Source: Comamonas sp. lk
GTDB lineage: Bacteria > Pseudomonadota > Gammaproteobacteria > Burkholderiales > Burkholderiaceae_C
Assembly (NCBI GenBank): GCA_945875225.1
Contig: CAMCJY010000054.1
Coordinates: forward strand, 1-9,494
Length of the DNA stretch: 9,494 nucleotides
Reading direction: 5' to 3'
The position numbers and the translations under genes are program-made. Below, piece after piece: positions 1-6,350 of the stretch. Within the stretch, counting starts at the first letter, position 1. Each line of letters opens with the position of its first letter. The notes beneath the pieces were generated by a model. The model was given only the letters and a program-made list of their open reading frames with translations, made no database searches and was not told the origin of the DNA.

Positions 1-87
1 AAATTCAATTCCCAGGTGTTCGTCCGCTGTTTTGCGTGTGCCCGCAGTGAGCAGCTCAACGCTAATAGGTTTTTGCCAGATACGCAT
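1..87 (-). CDS. PaaI/MenI-like hotdog-fold thioesterase, N-terminal fragment (cut by window edge)
   Basis: The minus strand has an ATG at 87-85 followed by 29 open codons that run off the left edge. The fragment begins MRIWQKPISVELL and ends DEHLGIEF. This pattern (I/W-x-K-x-I-S/T-x-E-x-L, then a short linker, then LGI-F) matches my memory of the N-terminus of PaaI/YdiI (MenI) acyl-CoA thioesterases, which hydrolyse acyl- or aroyl-CoA thioesters in the cytoplasm. The catalytic and HGG-type motifs would lie outside the window, so activity cannot be judged. It starts 12 bp after the methyltransferase stop, in the same direction, so it is probably the fourth gene of the leftward operon. There is no clear Shine-Dalgarno; a weak GAG lies about 9 bases upstream. 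Seen: open frame and spacing. Inferred: the family, from only 29 residues. Confidence 0.7.
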   Translation of the reverse strand, partial: MRIWQKPISVELLTAGTRKTADEHLGIEF

Positions 88-99
88 ACAGCGCTCGCT

Positions 100-981
100 T
101 TAAGAAAATGTGCGGGATAGCTCGGCAATATGCTCGGGCGAAATGCCGCAGCAGCCCCCGACCATGGTGGCGCCCTGGCCCACCCAGCGCCGCGCCCAGC
201 CGGTATAGGACAGCGGGTCCAGGTCGGCGCGGATGTCCAAAATGACCGCATTGGCCGTGGCTTTTTTGGATTGCGGAGGAAAGGCATTGGCATACACGCC
301 AATGTTTACGCCCGTGTCGCCAATCACGTTGCGTGCTGCCACGACGGCCGCTTCCATCACCTCGGGTTGGCTGCAATTAAACAGCACGGCTTTGGCGCCC
401 AAGGCCAGCGCTTCGCGCACTGCCACATCAACCGCTTCGCCCGATCGCAGCGTAACGGCATCGCCTTCGGGCTCATCGTCGAGTGTGAAAGAAATCCACA
501 AGGGTTTGGTGTTGGTGCCCAGCGCTTCATGCGCGGCGCGAATTTCGGCTATCGAGCTCTGCGTTTCGGCCAGCCACACATCGACCAGTGCGTCCATGCC
601 TTCGATCAGCTTGCGATGTATCGCTACCGACTGCGCATGGACAAACAAATCGGGCCGGTAAGAACCCAAGGCCGGCGGCAGCGAACCGGCTACCAACACC
701 TTATGCGTAGCGGCGTCTGCGCTGGCGCGGGCCAGTTCGGCGGACAAGCGGGCCAGGGCCACACCTTGGGCCTCAAAGCGCTCCTGGCCGATATGAAAAG
801 GCACCACCGCATAGCTATTGGTCGTCAGCACCTGCGCGCCGCTGTGGGCAAAAGCATCGTGCGCCTGGCGCACAAACTCCGGCCCTTGCATCAACGCCAG
901 CGCCGACCATTCGGGTTGCTGAAAAGGGGCGCCTATGCGTTTGAGTTCACGGCCCATGCCGCCATCGAGAATTGTGACCAT
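100..981 (-). CDS. homocysteine S-methyltransferase family protein
   Basis: A complete 293-residue protein of the Pfam S-methyl_trans (homocysteine-binding TIM barrel) family. Members move a methyl group from S-methylmethionine, betaine or a related donor to the thiol of homocysteine, giving methionine in the cytoplasm. The N-terminus shows the family signature LDGGMG (residues 5-10). The zinc-binding cysteines are all present: C203 in the FNCSQP segment, and C277/C278 in the GGCCG segment near the C-terminus. Length is normal for single-domain MmuM-like enzymes. The ATG at 981 has an AGGGA ribosome-binding site about five bases upstream, and the gene starts only 12 bp after the FAD oxidase stop, so the two are co-transcribed. 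The methyl donor cannot be read from the sequence. An operon with an amine oxidase suggests a methylated amine or sulfonium compound, but that is inference. Confidence 0.92.
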   Translation of the reverse strand: MVTILDGGMGRELKRIGAPFQQPEWSALALMQGPEFVRQAHDAFAHSGAQVLTTNSYAVVPFHIGQERFEAQGVALARLSAELARASADAATHKVLVAGSLPPALGSYRPDLFVHAQSVAIHRKLIEGMDALVDVWLAETQSSIAEIRAAHEALGTNTKPLWISFTLDDEPEGDAVTLRSGEAVDVAVREALALGAKAVLFNCSQPEVMEAAVVAARNVIGDTGVNIGVYANAFPPQSKKATANAVILDIRADLDPLSYTGWARRWVGQGATMVGGCCGISPEHIAELSRTFS

Positions 982-993
982 GTGATCCCTGTT

Positions 994-2442
994 TTAAAGC
1001 TCGTCTTGCGCCCAGTACCACTTGTACAGAAAGTGCTGGCCCAAACGCCGAAACGGCGCCAGGGCTTCGGAGCGGAACAGCTTGAAGAAATTCGGATATT
1101 CCAGGGGCGAACTGTATATCGGAAGTTGGAAAACCGCCTGCCCCTGGTCTTTGCCGGCCACGCGCTGGGCAATACGCTTGCCTGCCCAGGTGGAAAAAGA
1201 CACGCCGTTGCCGCCATAGCCCAGCGCATGCCACACCGTTTGAGTCGGGTCCGGGCGGGTCAGGCGCGGCATCATGTCATGGCTCACGTCCACCCAGCCC
1301 CACCAGGAGTAGTCGATTTGAATGCCGGCCAGTGGAGGGAATTTGCGCGCAATCGCGTCGGTCAGCAGCTTCAGGTGGATAGGGCGCTCGGCATCCGCGC
1401 CGCTGATGGCGCTACGGCTGCCTAGTTGCAAACGGTTGTCGGGCAACAGGCGGTAGTAAAAACGCAGCGTACGCGTGTCGGTCAAAAAGGTTTGGGACTT
1501 GAAATTCGTGGCCTGGAGTTCGGCATCTGTCAAAGGCCGAGTCACCACCGAGTTGGACAAAATCGGTAGCAATTTGTTTTTCAAAATCGGCGTCATGCCC
1601 TGGCCGGTGTAGCCACCAGTACAGACCACCACGCGCTTGGCGCGCACCACGCCGCCCGGCGTTTGCAAATGGTGTACGCCGTTGATGGTTTGCCAGCCTT
1701 GCACCGGGCTGGCGGTATGCACTTTGGCGCCCAAGGCGCGGGCTTTTTGCATCAGGCCAAAGGTAAATTTCAAAGGGTGCACGCCCACGCCTTCGGGCTC
1801 CCACATGGCGGCGTGCGCATCGCGCTCATCGCAGTAGTTTTCGCGTAATTCTTGTGCGCTCATCATGCGCGTGCCGTAGCCGAAGATGTCGCGGCGCACC
1901 CGCGTTTGCTCTTGCAAATACGCGACTTTGGACGCGCGGTGCGCGACATACAAATGCCCGCCATCAAAAGCGTTGCAATCGATCTCTTGCGTCAGTGCCC
2001 GGAAGTTCTCAAAGCCGGTGCGGATCTCGGTGTCCAGCTTTTTGGCCGTATCCAAGCCCCAGCGCTCAATCCATTGCGAGCGGGTTAAGCGCCCGCTGGC
2101 GTTCTGGCCCTGGCCGCCGCTGCGACTCGAACAACCCCAAGCAGTCTGGTTGGCTTCCAGCACCACCGCGCCTATGCCATGGTCTTGCGCCAGGTACAGC
2201 GCGGTGGACATGCCGGTGGAGCCACCGCCGATCACGACCACGTCCACATCCATGTCGCGCAGCACCGGGCCTTCGTCCGCAGGCGGGGTTCCGGCGCTGG
2301 CCACCCAGTAGCTGGGGGCGTAGTCCCGCCCGGCGCCCAGCGTGGGCGTCACCAGCGGGTCGTACTGCGGGTCATAACGCGTTTCTGAAGGGCGACTAGG
2401 AGGCATAGCCGTTTGGCCGTGGAAATGCTGCGCTGTGCTCAT
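994..2442 (-). CDS. FAD-dependent amine oxidase, DAO family (gamma-glutamylputrescine oxidase-like)
   Basis: A 482-residue flavoprotein of the DAO superfamily (relatives: PuuB gamma-glutamylputrescine oxidase, sarcosine oxidase, glycine oxidase). Such enzymes oxidise a C-N bond of an amine or amino acid and pass electrons to FAD and usually O2. The FAD-binding Rossmann motif is GGGSTG at residues 72-77, preceded by the hydrophobic strand VDVVVI, with acidic E96 at the end of the second strand for the ribose. The C-terminal FAD-contact segment is ALGYGGNGVSFS, followed by AGKRIA. An N-terminal extension of about 60 residues (YDPLV...DYAPSYWVA) precedes the Rossmann fold and looks typical of a Burkholderiales subgroup as I remember it. 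The stop of the upstream NTF2-like gene lies 18 bp before this ATG; the ribosome-binding site is weak, and an internal ATG (codon 16 region, near 2406-2397) is a possible alternative start. Substrate is not determinable. Confidence 0.9.
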   Translation of the reverse strand: MSTAQHFHGQTAMPPSRPSETRYDPQYDPLVTPTLGAGRDYAPSYWVASAGTPPADEGPVLRDMDVDVVVIGGGSTGMSTALYLAQDHGIGAVVLEANQTAWGCSSRSGGQGQNASGRLTRSQWIERWGLDTAKKLDTEIRTGFENFRALTQEIDCNAFDGGHLYVAHRASKVAYLQEQTRVRRDIFGYGTRMMSAQELRENYCDERDAHAAMWEPEGVGVHPLKFTFGLMQKARALGAKVHTASPVQGWQTINGVHHLQTPGGVVRAKRVVVCTGGYTGQGMTPILKNKLLPILSNSVVTRPLTDAELQATNFKSQTFLTDTRTLRFYYRLLPDNRLQLGSRSAISGADAERPIHLKLLTDAIARKFPPLAGIQIDYSWWGWVDVSHDMMPRLTRPDPTQTVWHALGYGGNGVSFSTWAGKRIAQRVAGKDQGQAVFQLPIYSSPLEYPNFFKLFRSEALAPFRRLGQHFLYKWYWAQDEL

Positions 2443-2460
2443 GGCGGGATGCTCGGTGTG

Positions 2461-2862
2461 TCAGGCGGCGGGAGGCAAATTGGGGCGTGCTTTGCGGAAT
2501 GCGTTTTTCACGGCGATCTTGCCGTTTTGGAAAGTGAAGATGTCCACGCCATCGGTCTCGACTCGGCTGCCGTCGGCTGCGGTGCCGGTGTAGGTCCATT
2601 GCGACACACCAAAGTCGCCGTGCACAAAATACACGCCATTGCGCCACTGCGCGTCCGGCAGCGTAGCCCAGGCCAGCGCAAAGGCTTTGCGCACTGCTTC
2701 GGGCCCTGCATGGCGGGCGCCACAGGCATCGGGGCCACCGGCAGTCATAAACACGCAGTCCTCGCTCATAAAACTCATCAGGCCATCAAGGTCATGGCGG
2801 TTCCAGGCTTCACTAAAGGCTTGCAAAGTGGCGGTAGTAACAGGCGGGTGGCTCACAGACAT
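2461..2862 (-). CDS. NTF2/SnoaL-like small cytoplasmic protein
   Basis: A 133-residue protein of the NTF2-like fold (SnoaL/ketosteroid isomerase-like group). The start of the domain is typical: helix ATLQAFSEAWNRHDLDGLMSF (about residues 11-31), then the strand EDCVF, then a G-P-E-A-V-R-KAF helix (53-61), and a C-terminal strand pair DIFTFQNGKIAVKNAF. Members bind small hydrophobic ligands or act as isomerases, hydrolases or accessory proteins; this one cannot be assigned a reaction. I chose the ATG at 2862 (MSVSHPP). The frame also opens at a GTG at 2916, but that adds 18 residues that do not look like the fold. GGAG lies only one base before the ATG, which is unusually close. It is the first gene of the leftward operon and faces the MocR regulator across a 138-bp gap. 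Confidence 0.82.
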   Translation of the reverse strand: MSVSHPPVTTATLQAFSEAWNRHDLDGLMSFMSEDCVFMTAGGPDACGARHAGPEAVRKAFALAWATLPDAQWRNGVYFVHGDFGVSQWTYTGTAADGSRVETDGVDIFTFQNGKIAVKNAFRKARPNLPPAA

Positions 2863-3000
2863 TCTCCAGGGAATCAGTTGGCACAAGTTTGACCTAAGGA
2901 TAGGGTTCCTACCCACGTGGCGCTAGAGCCAGATGCGCTTATCGGCCAAGCCAGCCAGATGCTGGCCCCTACTGGCCCTTTCTTTATACTGGCTGGCACT
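2863..3000. promoter_or_regulatory. Divergent control region between the MocR regulator and the oxidase operon
   Basis: This 138-bp gap must carry the promoters for both directions. It holds a TATACT -10-like box at 2985-2990 for the rightward regulator gene, with only a poor -35 upstream (CTGGCC at 2962-2967, 17-bp spacer). A weaker rightward TTGGCA/TAGGGT pair sits at 2878-2883 and 2901-2906. CCACGTGG at 2913-2920 is a perfect palindrome. On the leftward side a TATCCT-like -10 is possible near 2900, with no convincing -35. Poor -35 boxes on both sides fit a promoter that depends on a regulator. Box assignments are by eye. Confidence 0.55.
2950..2997. promoter_or_regulatory. Candidate MocR operator: 9-bp inverted repeat plus CTGGC repeats
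   Basis: GCCAGCCAG at 2950-2958 and CTGGCTGGC at 2989-2997 are perfect reverse complements, 30 bp apart, and enclose the TATACT box. A second inverted pair, GCCAG-ATG-CTGGC, occupies 2954-2966. Direct copies of TACTGGC occur at 2970-2976 and 2987-2993, 17 bp apart. In all, CTGGC occurs at 2962, 2972, 2989 and 2993 and GCCAG at 2928, 2950 and 2954. MocR/GabR proteins are known to bind spaced direct or inverted repeats near their own promoter, so this cluster is the natural operator candidate. Binding is inferred. Confidence 0.5.
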
Positions 3001-4575
3001 ATGACCCAGCGCCATCGCACCAAAGACGTCCAATGGGAAAGCTTGTTTGCGCTGCCCGATAAGCCGGCGCTGCCCTTGCAGCAGCGCTTGCGCTTGTCGG
3101 TGGTGCAGGCGATTTTGGATGGCCGCCTGCCCGCTGGCGCCCTGTTGCCCTCCTCGCGTGAACTGGCCCAGGTGCTGGGCCTGAGCCGCAATACGGTTAC
3201 CGCCGCCTATGCGCATTTGATGGACGACGGCTTTATCGAATCGCGCCCGCGCAGCGGCGTCTTTGTGACCGACAACGCGCAGGCTGCGGCCAGTAAACCG
3301 CTAGCCCTGGGCACAGGGCGCGGCGCTGAAGCCGCCCAGGCCAAGGCCGAGGCGCTCGCAGGCGCAGCCCAACCCGATTGGGGCCGCCGCGTGCTGCGCT
3401 CTTTGTCCGACCAGCGCACCCTGGCCAAGCCCGATCAGTGGCGCCGCTATGCCTATCCTTTTGTGTACGGCACTTACGACCCGCAGCTGTTTCCATCCGA
3501 GGCGTTTCGCGAATGCTGCGTCCACAGCCTGGCGCGCGCACATTTACCGCATTGGACGCCCGACTTTGAGCTCAGCGATGTGCCCGAACTGGTTGAGCAA
3601 ATCCGCCTGCGCCTCTTGCCCAAGCGCGGTGTGTTTGCCCTGCCTGAAGAAATTTTGATCACCGTGGGCGCGCAGCATGCGTACTACCTGCTGGCCGAAG
3701 CCTTGTTCGACGAAAACCAGCGCGTCGGACTGGAAGAGCCCGGCCATCCGCATGCGCGCAACAGCTTTGCGCCGCGCCATCCGCAATGCCTGCCGCTGGC
3801 TGTGGATGCCCAGGGCCTGAAGGTGGACCGTTTGCCGGCGCTGGACTATGTGTTTGTCACGCCCTCGCACCAAAGCCCCACCACCGGCACGCTCAGCATG
3901 GAGCGGCGCCGTCTGCTTTTGCAAAAAGCGCAAGACAAAGATTTTGTGGTGATCGAAGACGATTATGAGGCTGAAAATTTGTACGCGGGTGAGCCCATGC
4001 CTGCACTAAAAAGCCTGGACAAAGTGGGCCGCGTGATTTACGTGGGCTCGGTGTCCAAAAGCCTGTCGCCTTCGCTGCGCCTGGGCTATATCGTGGCGCC
4101 GCGCGCTTTGATTGCCGAATTGCGCGGCTTGCGCCACGCCATGGTGCGCCACCCCAGCGCATTCTTGCAGCACACGTTTGCGCTGTTTTTGTCCTTGGGC
4201 CACCACGACGCCCATGCCCGACGCGTCAACCAGGCCATGCAAGAGCGCATGTCCATGGTGGCACGCGCACTGCAACAGTATTTGCCGGACTTTCAATTTA
4301 CGCTGCCATCGGGCGGCGCATCGGTATGGGTGCGCGCCCCGGCCTGGGTGGACTCGTCTGAATTGGCCTTGATTGCGCGTAAGCATGGGGTGTTAATCGA
4401 AGCGGGTGATGTGTTCTTTATGCACCCGCCCTATCCTTGTCCGTATTTCCGCTTGCGCCTGTCGTCCATCGCTGCCGAGCAAATTGCGCCCGGCATCAAA
4501 GCCCTGGGCGCCGCGGTCGATGAACTGGCCATTGCGCGGGGCGCGCCCAAACGCGTGGTTTTACGGGTGGCGTGA
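3001..4575 (+). CDS. MocR-family transcriptional regulator (GntR winged helix + aminotransferase-like PLP domain)
   Basis: A 524-residue cytoplasmic DNA-binding regulator. Residues about 24-89 form a GntR-type winged helix: PLQQRLRLSVVQAILDGRL, then LPSSRELAQVLGLSRNTV as the helix-turn-helix, then the wing GFIESRPRSGVFV. A linker of about 70 residues leads to a fold-type I aminotransferase-like domain (about 165-505). PLP-site residues are intact: TPSHQSPTTG for the phosphate/ring contact, EDDYEAE with D320/D321 for the pyridine nitrogen, and K353 in SVSKSLSPSLRLGY for the Schiff base. Such proteins sense PLP plus an amine or amino acid. I chose ATG 3001 because the frame's earlier GTG at 2917 adds 28 residues outside the domain and would place coding sequence across the likely promoter. 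No Shine-Dalgarno precedes this ATG. It diverges from the oxidase operon, which it probably controls. Confidence 0.93.
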   Translation: MTQRHRTKDVQWESLFALPDKPALPLQQRLRLSVVQAILDGRLPAGALLPSSRELAQVLGLSRNTVTAAYAHLMDDGFIESRPRSGVFVTDNAQAAASKPLALGTGRGAEAAQAKAEALAGAAQPDWGRRVLRSLSDQRTLAKPDQWRRYAYPFVYGTYDPQLFPSEAFRECCVHSLARAHLPHWTPDFELSDVPELVEQIRLRLLPKRGVFALPEEILITVGAQHAYYLLAEALFDENQRVGLEEPGHPHARNSFAPRHPQCLPLAVDAQGLKVDRLPALDYVFVTPSHQSPTTGTLSMERRRLLLQKAQDKDFVVIEDDYEAENLYAGEPMPALKSLDKVGRVIYVGSVSKSLSPSLRLGYIVAPRALIAELRGLRHAMVRHPSAFLQHTFALFLSLGHHDAHARRVNQAMQERMSMVARALQQYLPDFQFTLPSGGASVWVRAPAWVDSSELALIARKHGVLIEAGDVFFMHPPYPCPYFRLRLSSIAAEQIAPGIKALGAAVDELAIARGAPKRVVLRVA

Positions 4576-4604
4576 GCTGCTCGCGGTATTTGGGTTTGGT
4601 AGTT

Positions 4605-4620
4605 AAAAAATGATTTTTTT
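4605..4620. repeat. A/T palindrome after the MocR gene
   Basis: Thirty bases after the regulator stop lies six A, then TGA, then seven T: a 6-bp A/T inverted repeat. It has no GC stem, so it is not a classical intrinsic terminator by itself, though the T-run could help RNA polymerase stop. The rest of the 95-bp gap to the next gene shows only a 4-bp stem, CCAC/GTGG, at 4624-4636. Confidence 0.35.
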
Positions 4621-4670
4621 CGTCCACACTTAGTGGCTGTGCGCCCCAATTCTTCTGCGAGCTTTTGACT

Positions 4671-5237
4671 ATGCGTTTAAGTATTTGGTTTGCTACGGCG
4701 TTACTTTTTGTAGCGCATGTGGGTGCATCTGCAAGCACCCTGGCAGAGAAGCTGCTCACATCGGAATATGTGTTGTTGATGCGCCATGCCCTGGCGCCTG
4801 GCGTAGGCGATCCGCAGGGATATTCTTTAGACCGTTGCGAGACGCAGCGCAACCTTGACGAGCAAGGCAAGCAACAGGCTGTGCGTGCCGGGCAGTGGCT
4901 GCGTAAACAAGGTATCCAAAGTGCTACGGTGTTGAGTAGCGTTTGGTGCCGCTGCCAGCAAACCGCGGACCGACTCGGCTACGGCTCTGTCGCCATAGAG
5001 CCCAGCCTGGCGTCTTTTTTCGATACGCCGGATCGCGCCCAAACACAAAACCAAGCGATGCAGCGCGTGCTGGCGAACATGCTTTCACAGCCCAATCGCA
5101 AGCCATTGATACTGGTAACCCACCACGTCAATATCTTGCAGTACGTGGGCGAGAACATAGGCTCTGGTGATATGGTGCTCGCGCGCGTCGGCGCGCAAGG
5201 ACAGATGTTGGAATATTCGCGTATCCCCAGTCCCTAG
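4671..5237 (+). CDS. exported histidine phosphatase family protein
   Basis: A 188-residue protein of the histidine phosphatase (phosphoglycerate mutase-like) superfamily. Residues 1-21 form a signal peptide (MRLSIWFATALLFVAHVGASA), so it probably acts in the periplasm on an unknown phosphate ester. The catalytic core is present: LMRHA with R38 and nucleophile H39; a second arginine R94 in CRCQQTA; and the second histidine H151 or H152 in VTHHVNI. Cysteines C56, C93 and C95 could form a disulfide in the periplasm. ATG 4671 is preferred over the in-frame TTG at 4665 because GCGAG at 4657-4661 lies nine bases before the ATG but only three before the TTG. It follows the regulator gene in the same direction after 95 bp and is probably an independent unit. 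The phosphatase group is clear; the substrate is not. Confidence 0.88.
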   Translation: MRLSIWFATALLFVAHVGASASTLAEKLLTSEYVLLMRHALAPGVGDPQGYSLDRCETQRNLDEQGKQQAVRAGQWLRKQGIQSATVLSSVWCRCQQTADRLGYGSVAIEPSLASFFDTPDRAQTQNQAMQRVLANMLSQPNRKPLILVTHHVNILQYVGENIGSGDMVLARVGAQGQMLEYSRIPSP

Positions 5238-5244
5238 GGGATAC
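5221..5244 (+). terminator. Hairpin spanning the phosphatase stop codon
   Basis: GTATCCCC at 5221-5228 pairs perfectly with GGGGATAC at 5237-5244 around an 8-base loop. The left arm and loop are the last codons of the phosphatase gene and its TAG stop ends in the right arm. No T-run follows, so it is a weak terminator candidate or an mRNA 3'-end-stabilising hairpin. Confidence 0.4.
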
Positions 5245-5301
5245 CCGTGCTAGCTGACGCAACATAAATTAGAGCAGCCTTATACGCATCCAAAGGGACC
5301 C

Positions 5302-5766
5302 ATGCATTCCATAAAGATTTCTACTGCCACCAAGGCCGATGTGGCGGCAATAGCCCCTTTGTTTGACGCCTATCGACAGTTCTATCAATACGCGCCGGAC
5401 TTGGCATTGGCTAATCGCTATATCGCAGAGCGTATCGAAAAAGCAGACGCCCTCATTTTGTTGGCGCAAGACGCAAGCGCACAAGCGCTTGGTTTTTGCC
5501 AGCTCTACCCTACTTTTTGCTCGCTAGAGGCCAAGCCGATTTATGCCTTGTATGACCTCTATGTGGCACCGGCAGCCAGGGGCGCGGGCATTGGTAACTT
5601 GCTGTTGTTGGCGGCCGAGCAAAGCGCCCGCGAGCACGGCATGTGCCGCTTGGATTTGACAACCGCCAAAACCAATCTTCCCGCCCAAGCGGCCTACGAA
5701 GCATTGGGCTGGGTGCGCGACGAGGTGTATTTTTCGTACAGCAAGGCGGTGAGCCCGCCCCCTTAA
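5302..5766 (+). CDS. GNAT-family N-acetyltransferase
   Basis: A 154-residue single-domain GNAT acetyltransferase, expected to move an acetyl group from acetyl-CoA to an amine of a small molecule or protein in the cytoplasm. The opening IKISTATKADVAAIAPLFDAYRQFY is the usual GNAT start and first helix. Motif A with the acetyl-CoA pyrophosphate loop is LYVAPAARGAGIGNLLL, giving R93-G-A-G-I-G98. Motif B follows as LDLTTAKTNLPAQAAYEALGWVRDEVYFSYSK, with N125 and the typical A-x-x-x-Y-x-x-x-G-W-x-R run. Length is normal. AGGGA at 5294-5298 is a good ribosome-binding site for the ATG at 5302. It lies 64 bp after the phosphatase stop, with a hairpin between, so co-transcription is uncertain. The substrate is unknown. 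Confidence 0.9.
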   Translation: MHSIKISTATKADVAAIAPLFDAYRQFYQYAPDLALANRYIAERIEKADALILLAQDASAQALGFCQLYPTFCSLEAKPIYALYDLYVAPAARGAGIGNLLLLAAEQSAREHGMCRLDLTTAKTNLPAQAAYEALGWVRDEVYFSYSKAVSPPP

Positions 5767-5898
5767 TGTCAGCCAGGCGCTGGTGGGCGCTTCAGATTCC
5801 TCTACCAAGCGCAGGCCCATTAGGCCACCCAGGGCGCCCGACTGCTAAACCCGATACAGTTCTTTGGCGTACCCGCTCTAACCTCAGGAATTACCGCT

Positions 5899-6336
5899 AT
5901 GTCCTTCTTTCGCCTCCTACTTGCCGCCAGTCTGTTTGTCTGCACCTTCGCTTTTGCCGCAGACACCAGCCCACCGACTCCAAAAGATACGGAATTGGAA
6001 AAAGCCAAAACCGCTATCGCGCGCAAAGACTGGGCCGCAGCGCAAGCGGTACTGGAGCCCTACACGGCCGCCAACCCGCGCAGCGCCGACGGCTTTAACT
6101 TGCTGGGCTACAGCTTGCGCAACCAGAAAAAATACGACGACTCGCTGGTCGCCTATAAACAAGCGCTCACCCTGGACCCCAAGCACAAGGGGGCACATGA
6201 GTACATCGGCATGGCCTACGTCCAAATGGGGCAGTTAGACAAAGCCAAAGAGCACCTTGCCAGTCTGGACAAAATTTGTCCTTTTTCGTGCGAGGAATAC
6301 CGGGACTTGAAGAAAGCGATTGCCGAAGTGAAATAA
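5899..6336 (+). CDS. exported tetratricopeptide repeat protein with C-terminal CxxxC
   Basis: A 145-residue protein with a signal peptide (positively charged start, hydrophobic run to about residue 18, likely cut after AFA or AFAA at 20/21), so periplasmic. Residues about 30-125 form roughly three TPR helix pairs: KAKTAIARKDWAAAQAVLEPY; then FNLLGYSLRNQKKYDDSLVAYKQAL with the consensus LDP at its end; then HEYIGMAYVQMGQLDKAKEHL. TPRs bind partner proteins. The C-terminus has CPFSCEEYRDLKKAI, where C127 and C131 form a CxxxC pair that I recall in related small periplasmic TPR proteins. AGGA at 5886-5889 serves the ATG at 5899. The 132 bp before it hold no other gene. No enzyme function is visible, and the neighbours do not suggest a partner. 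Confidence 0.87.
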   Translation: MSFFRLLLAASLFVCTFAFAADTSPPTPKDTELEKAKTAIARKDWAAAQAVLEPYTAANPRSADGFNLLGYSLRNQKKYDDSLVAYKQALTLDPKHKGAHEYIGMAYVQMGQLDKAKEHLASLDKICPFSCEEYRDLKKAIAEVK

Positions 6337-6350
6337 GCGCGCAGCGCTTA
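6334..6350. terminator. Convergent palindrome containing both stop codons
   Basis: TAAGCGC at 6334-6340 and GCGCTTA at 6344-6350 are perfect reverse complements with a 3-base GCA loop. The left arm begins with the TAA of the rightward TPR gene and the right arm ends with the TAA of the leftward VOC gene. It is short; rightward it is followed by TTTT after a 4-base gap and leftward by TTT, so it may work as a weak two-way terminator. Confidence 0.5.

Noticed and set aside
130..1425. 431-codon rightward open frame opposite the methyltransferase and oxidase
   Set aside because: It runs antisense across two well-supported genes and their junction. Its translation has no recognisable domain and an odd composition rich in His, Arg, Gln and Gly, as expected of an antisense frame in GC-rich coding DNA.
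1854..2399. 181-codon rightward frame opposite the oxidase N-terminus
   Set aside because: Very rich in Arg, Pro, Ser and Trp with no fold; shadow of the FAD-binding region.
2917..3000. GTG start extending the MocR protein by 28 residues
   Set aside because: The extension has no winged-helix features, would cover the likely promoter and operator, and its GTG has poor SD spacing (AGGG about 11 bases away).
2863..3000. Riboswitch (guanidine or other) in the divergent gap
   Set aside because: I see no conserved riboswitch core by eye; the repeats are better explained as protein-binding sites. Any guanidine riboswitch for the ABC operon would lie beyond the right edge.
4605..4620. A/T palindrome as a true intrinsic terminator of the MocR gene
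   Set aside because: The stem is only A-T pairs with a 3-base loop and no GC stem, so it is listed only as a repeat.
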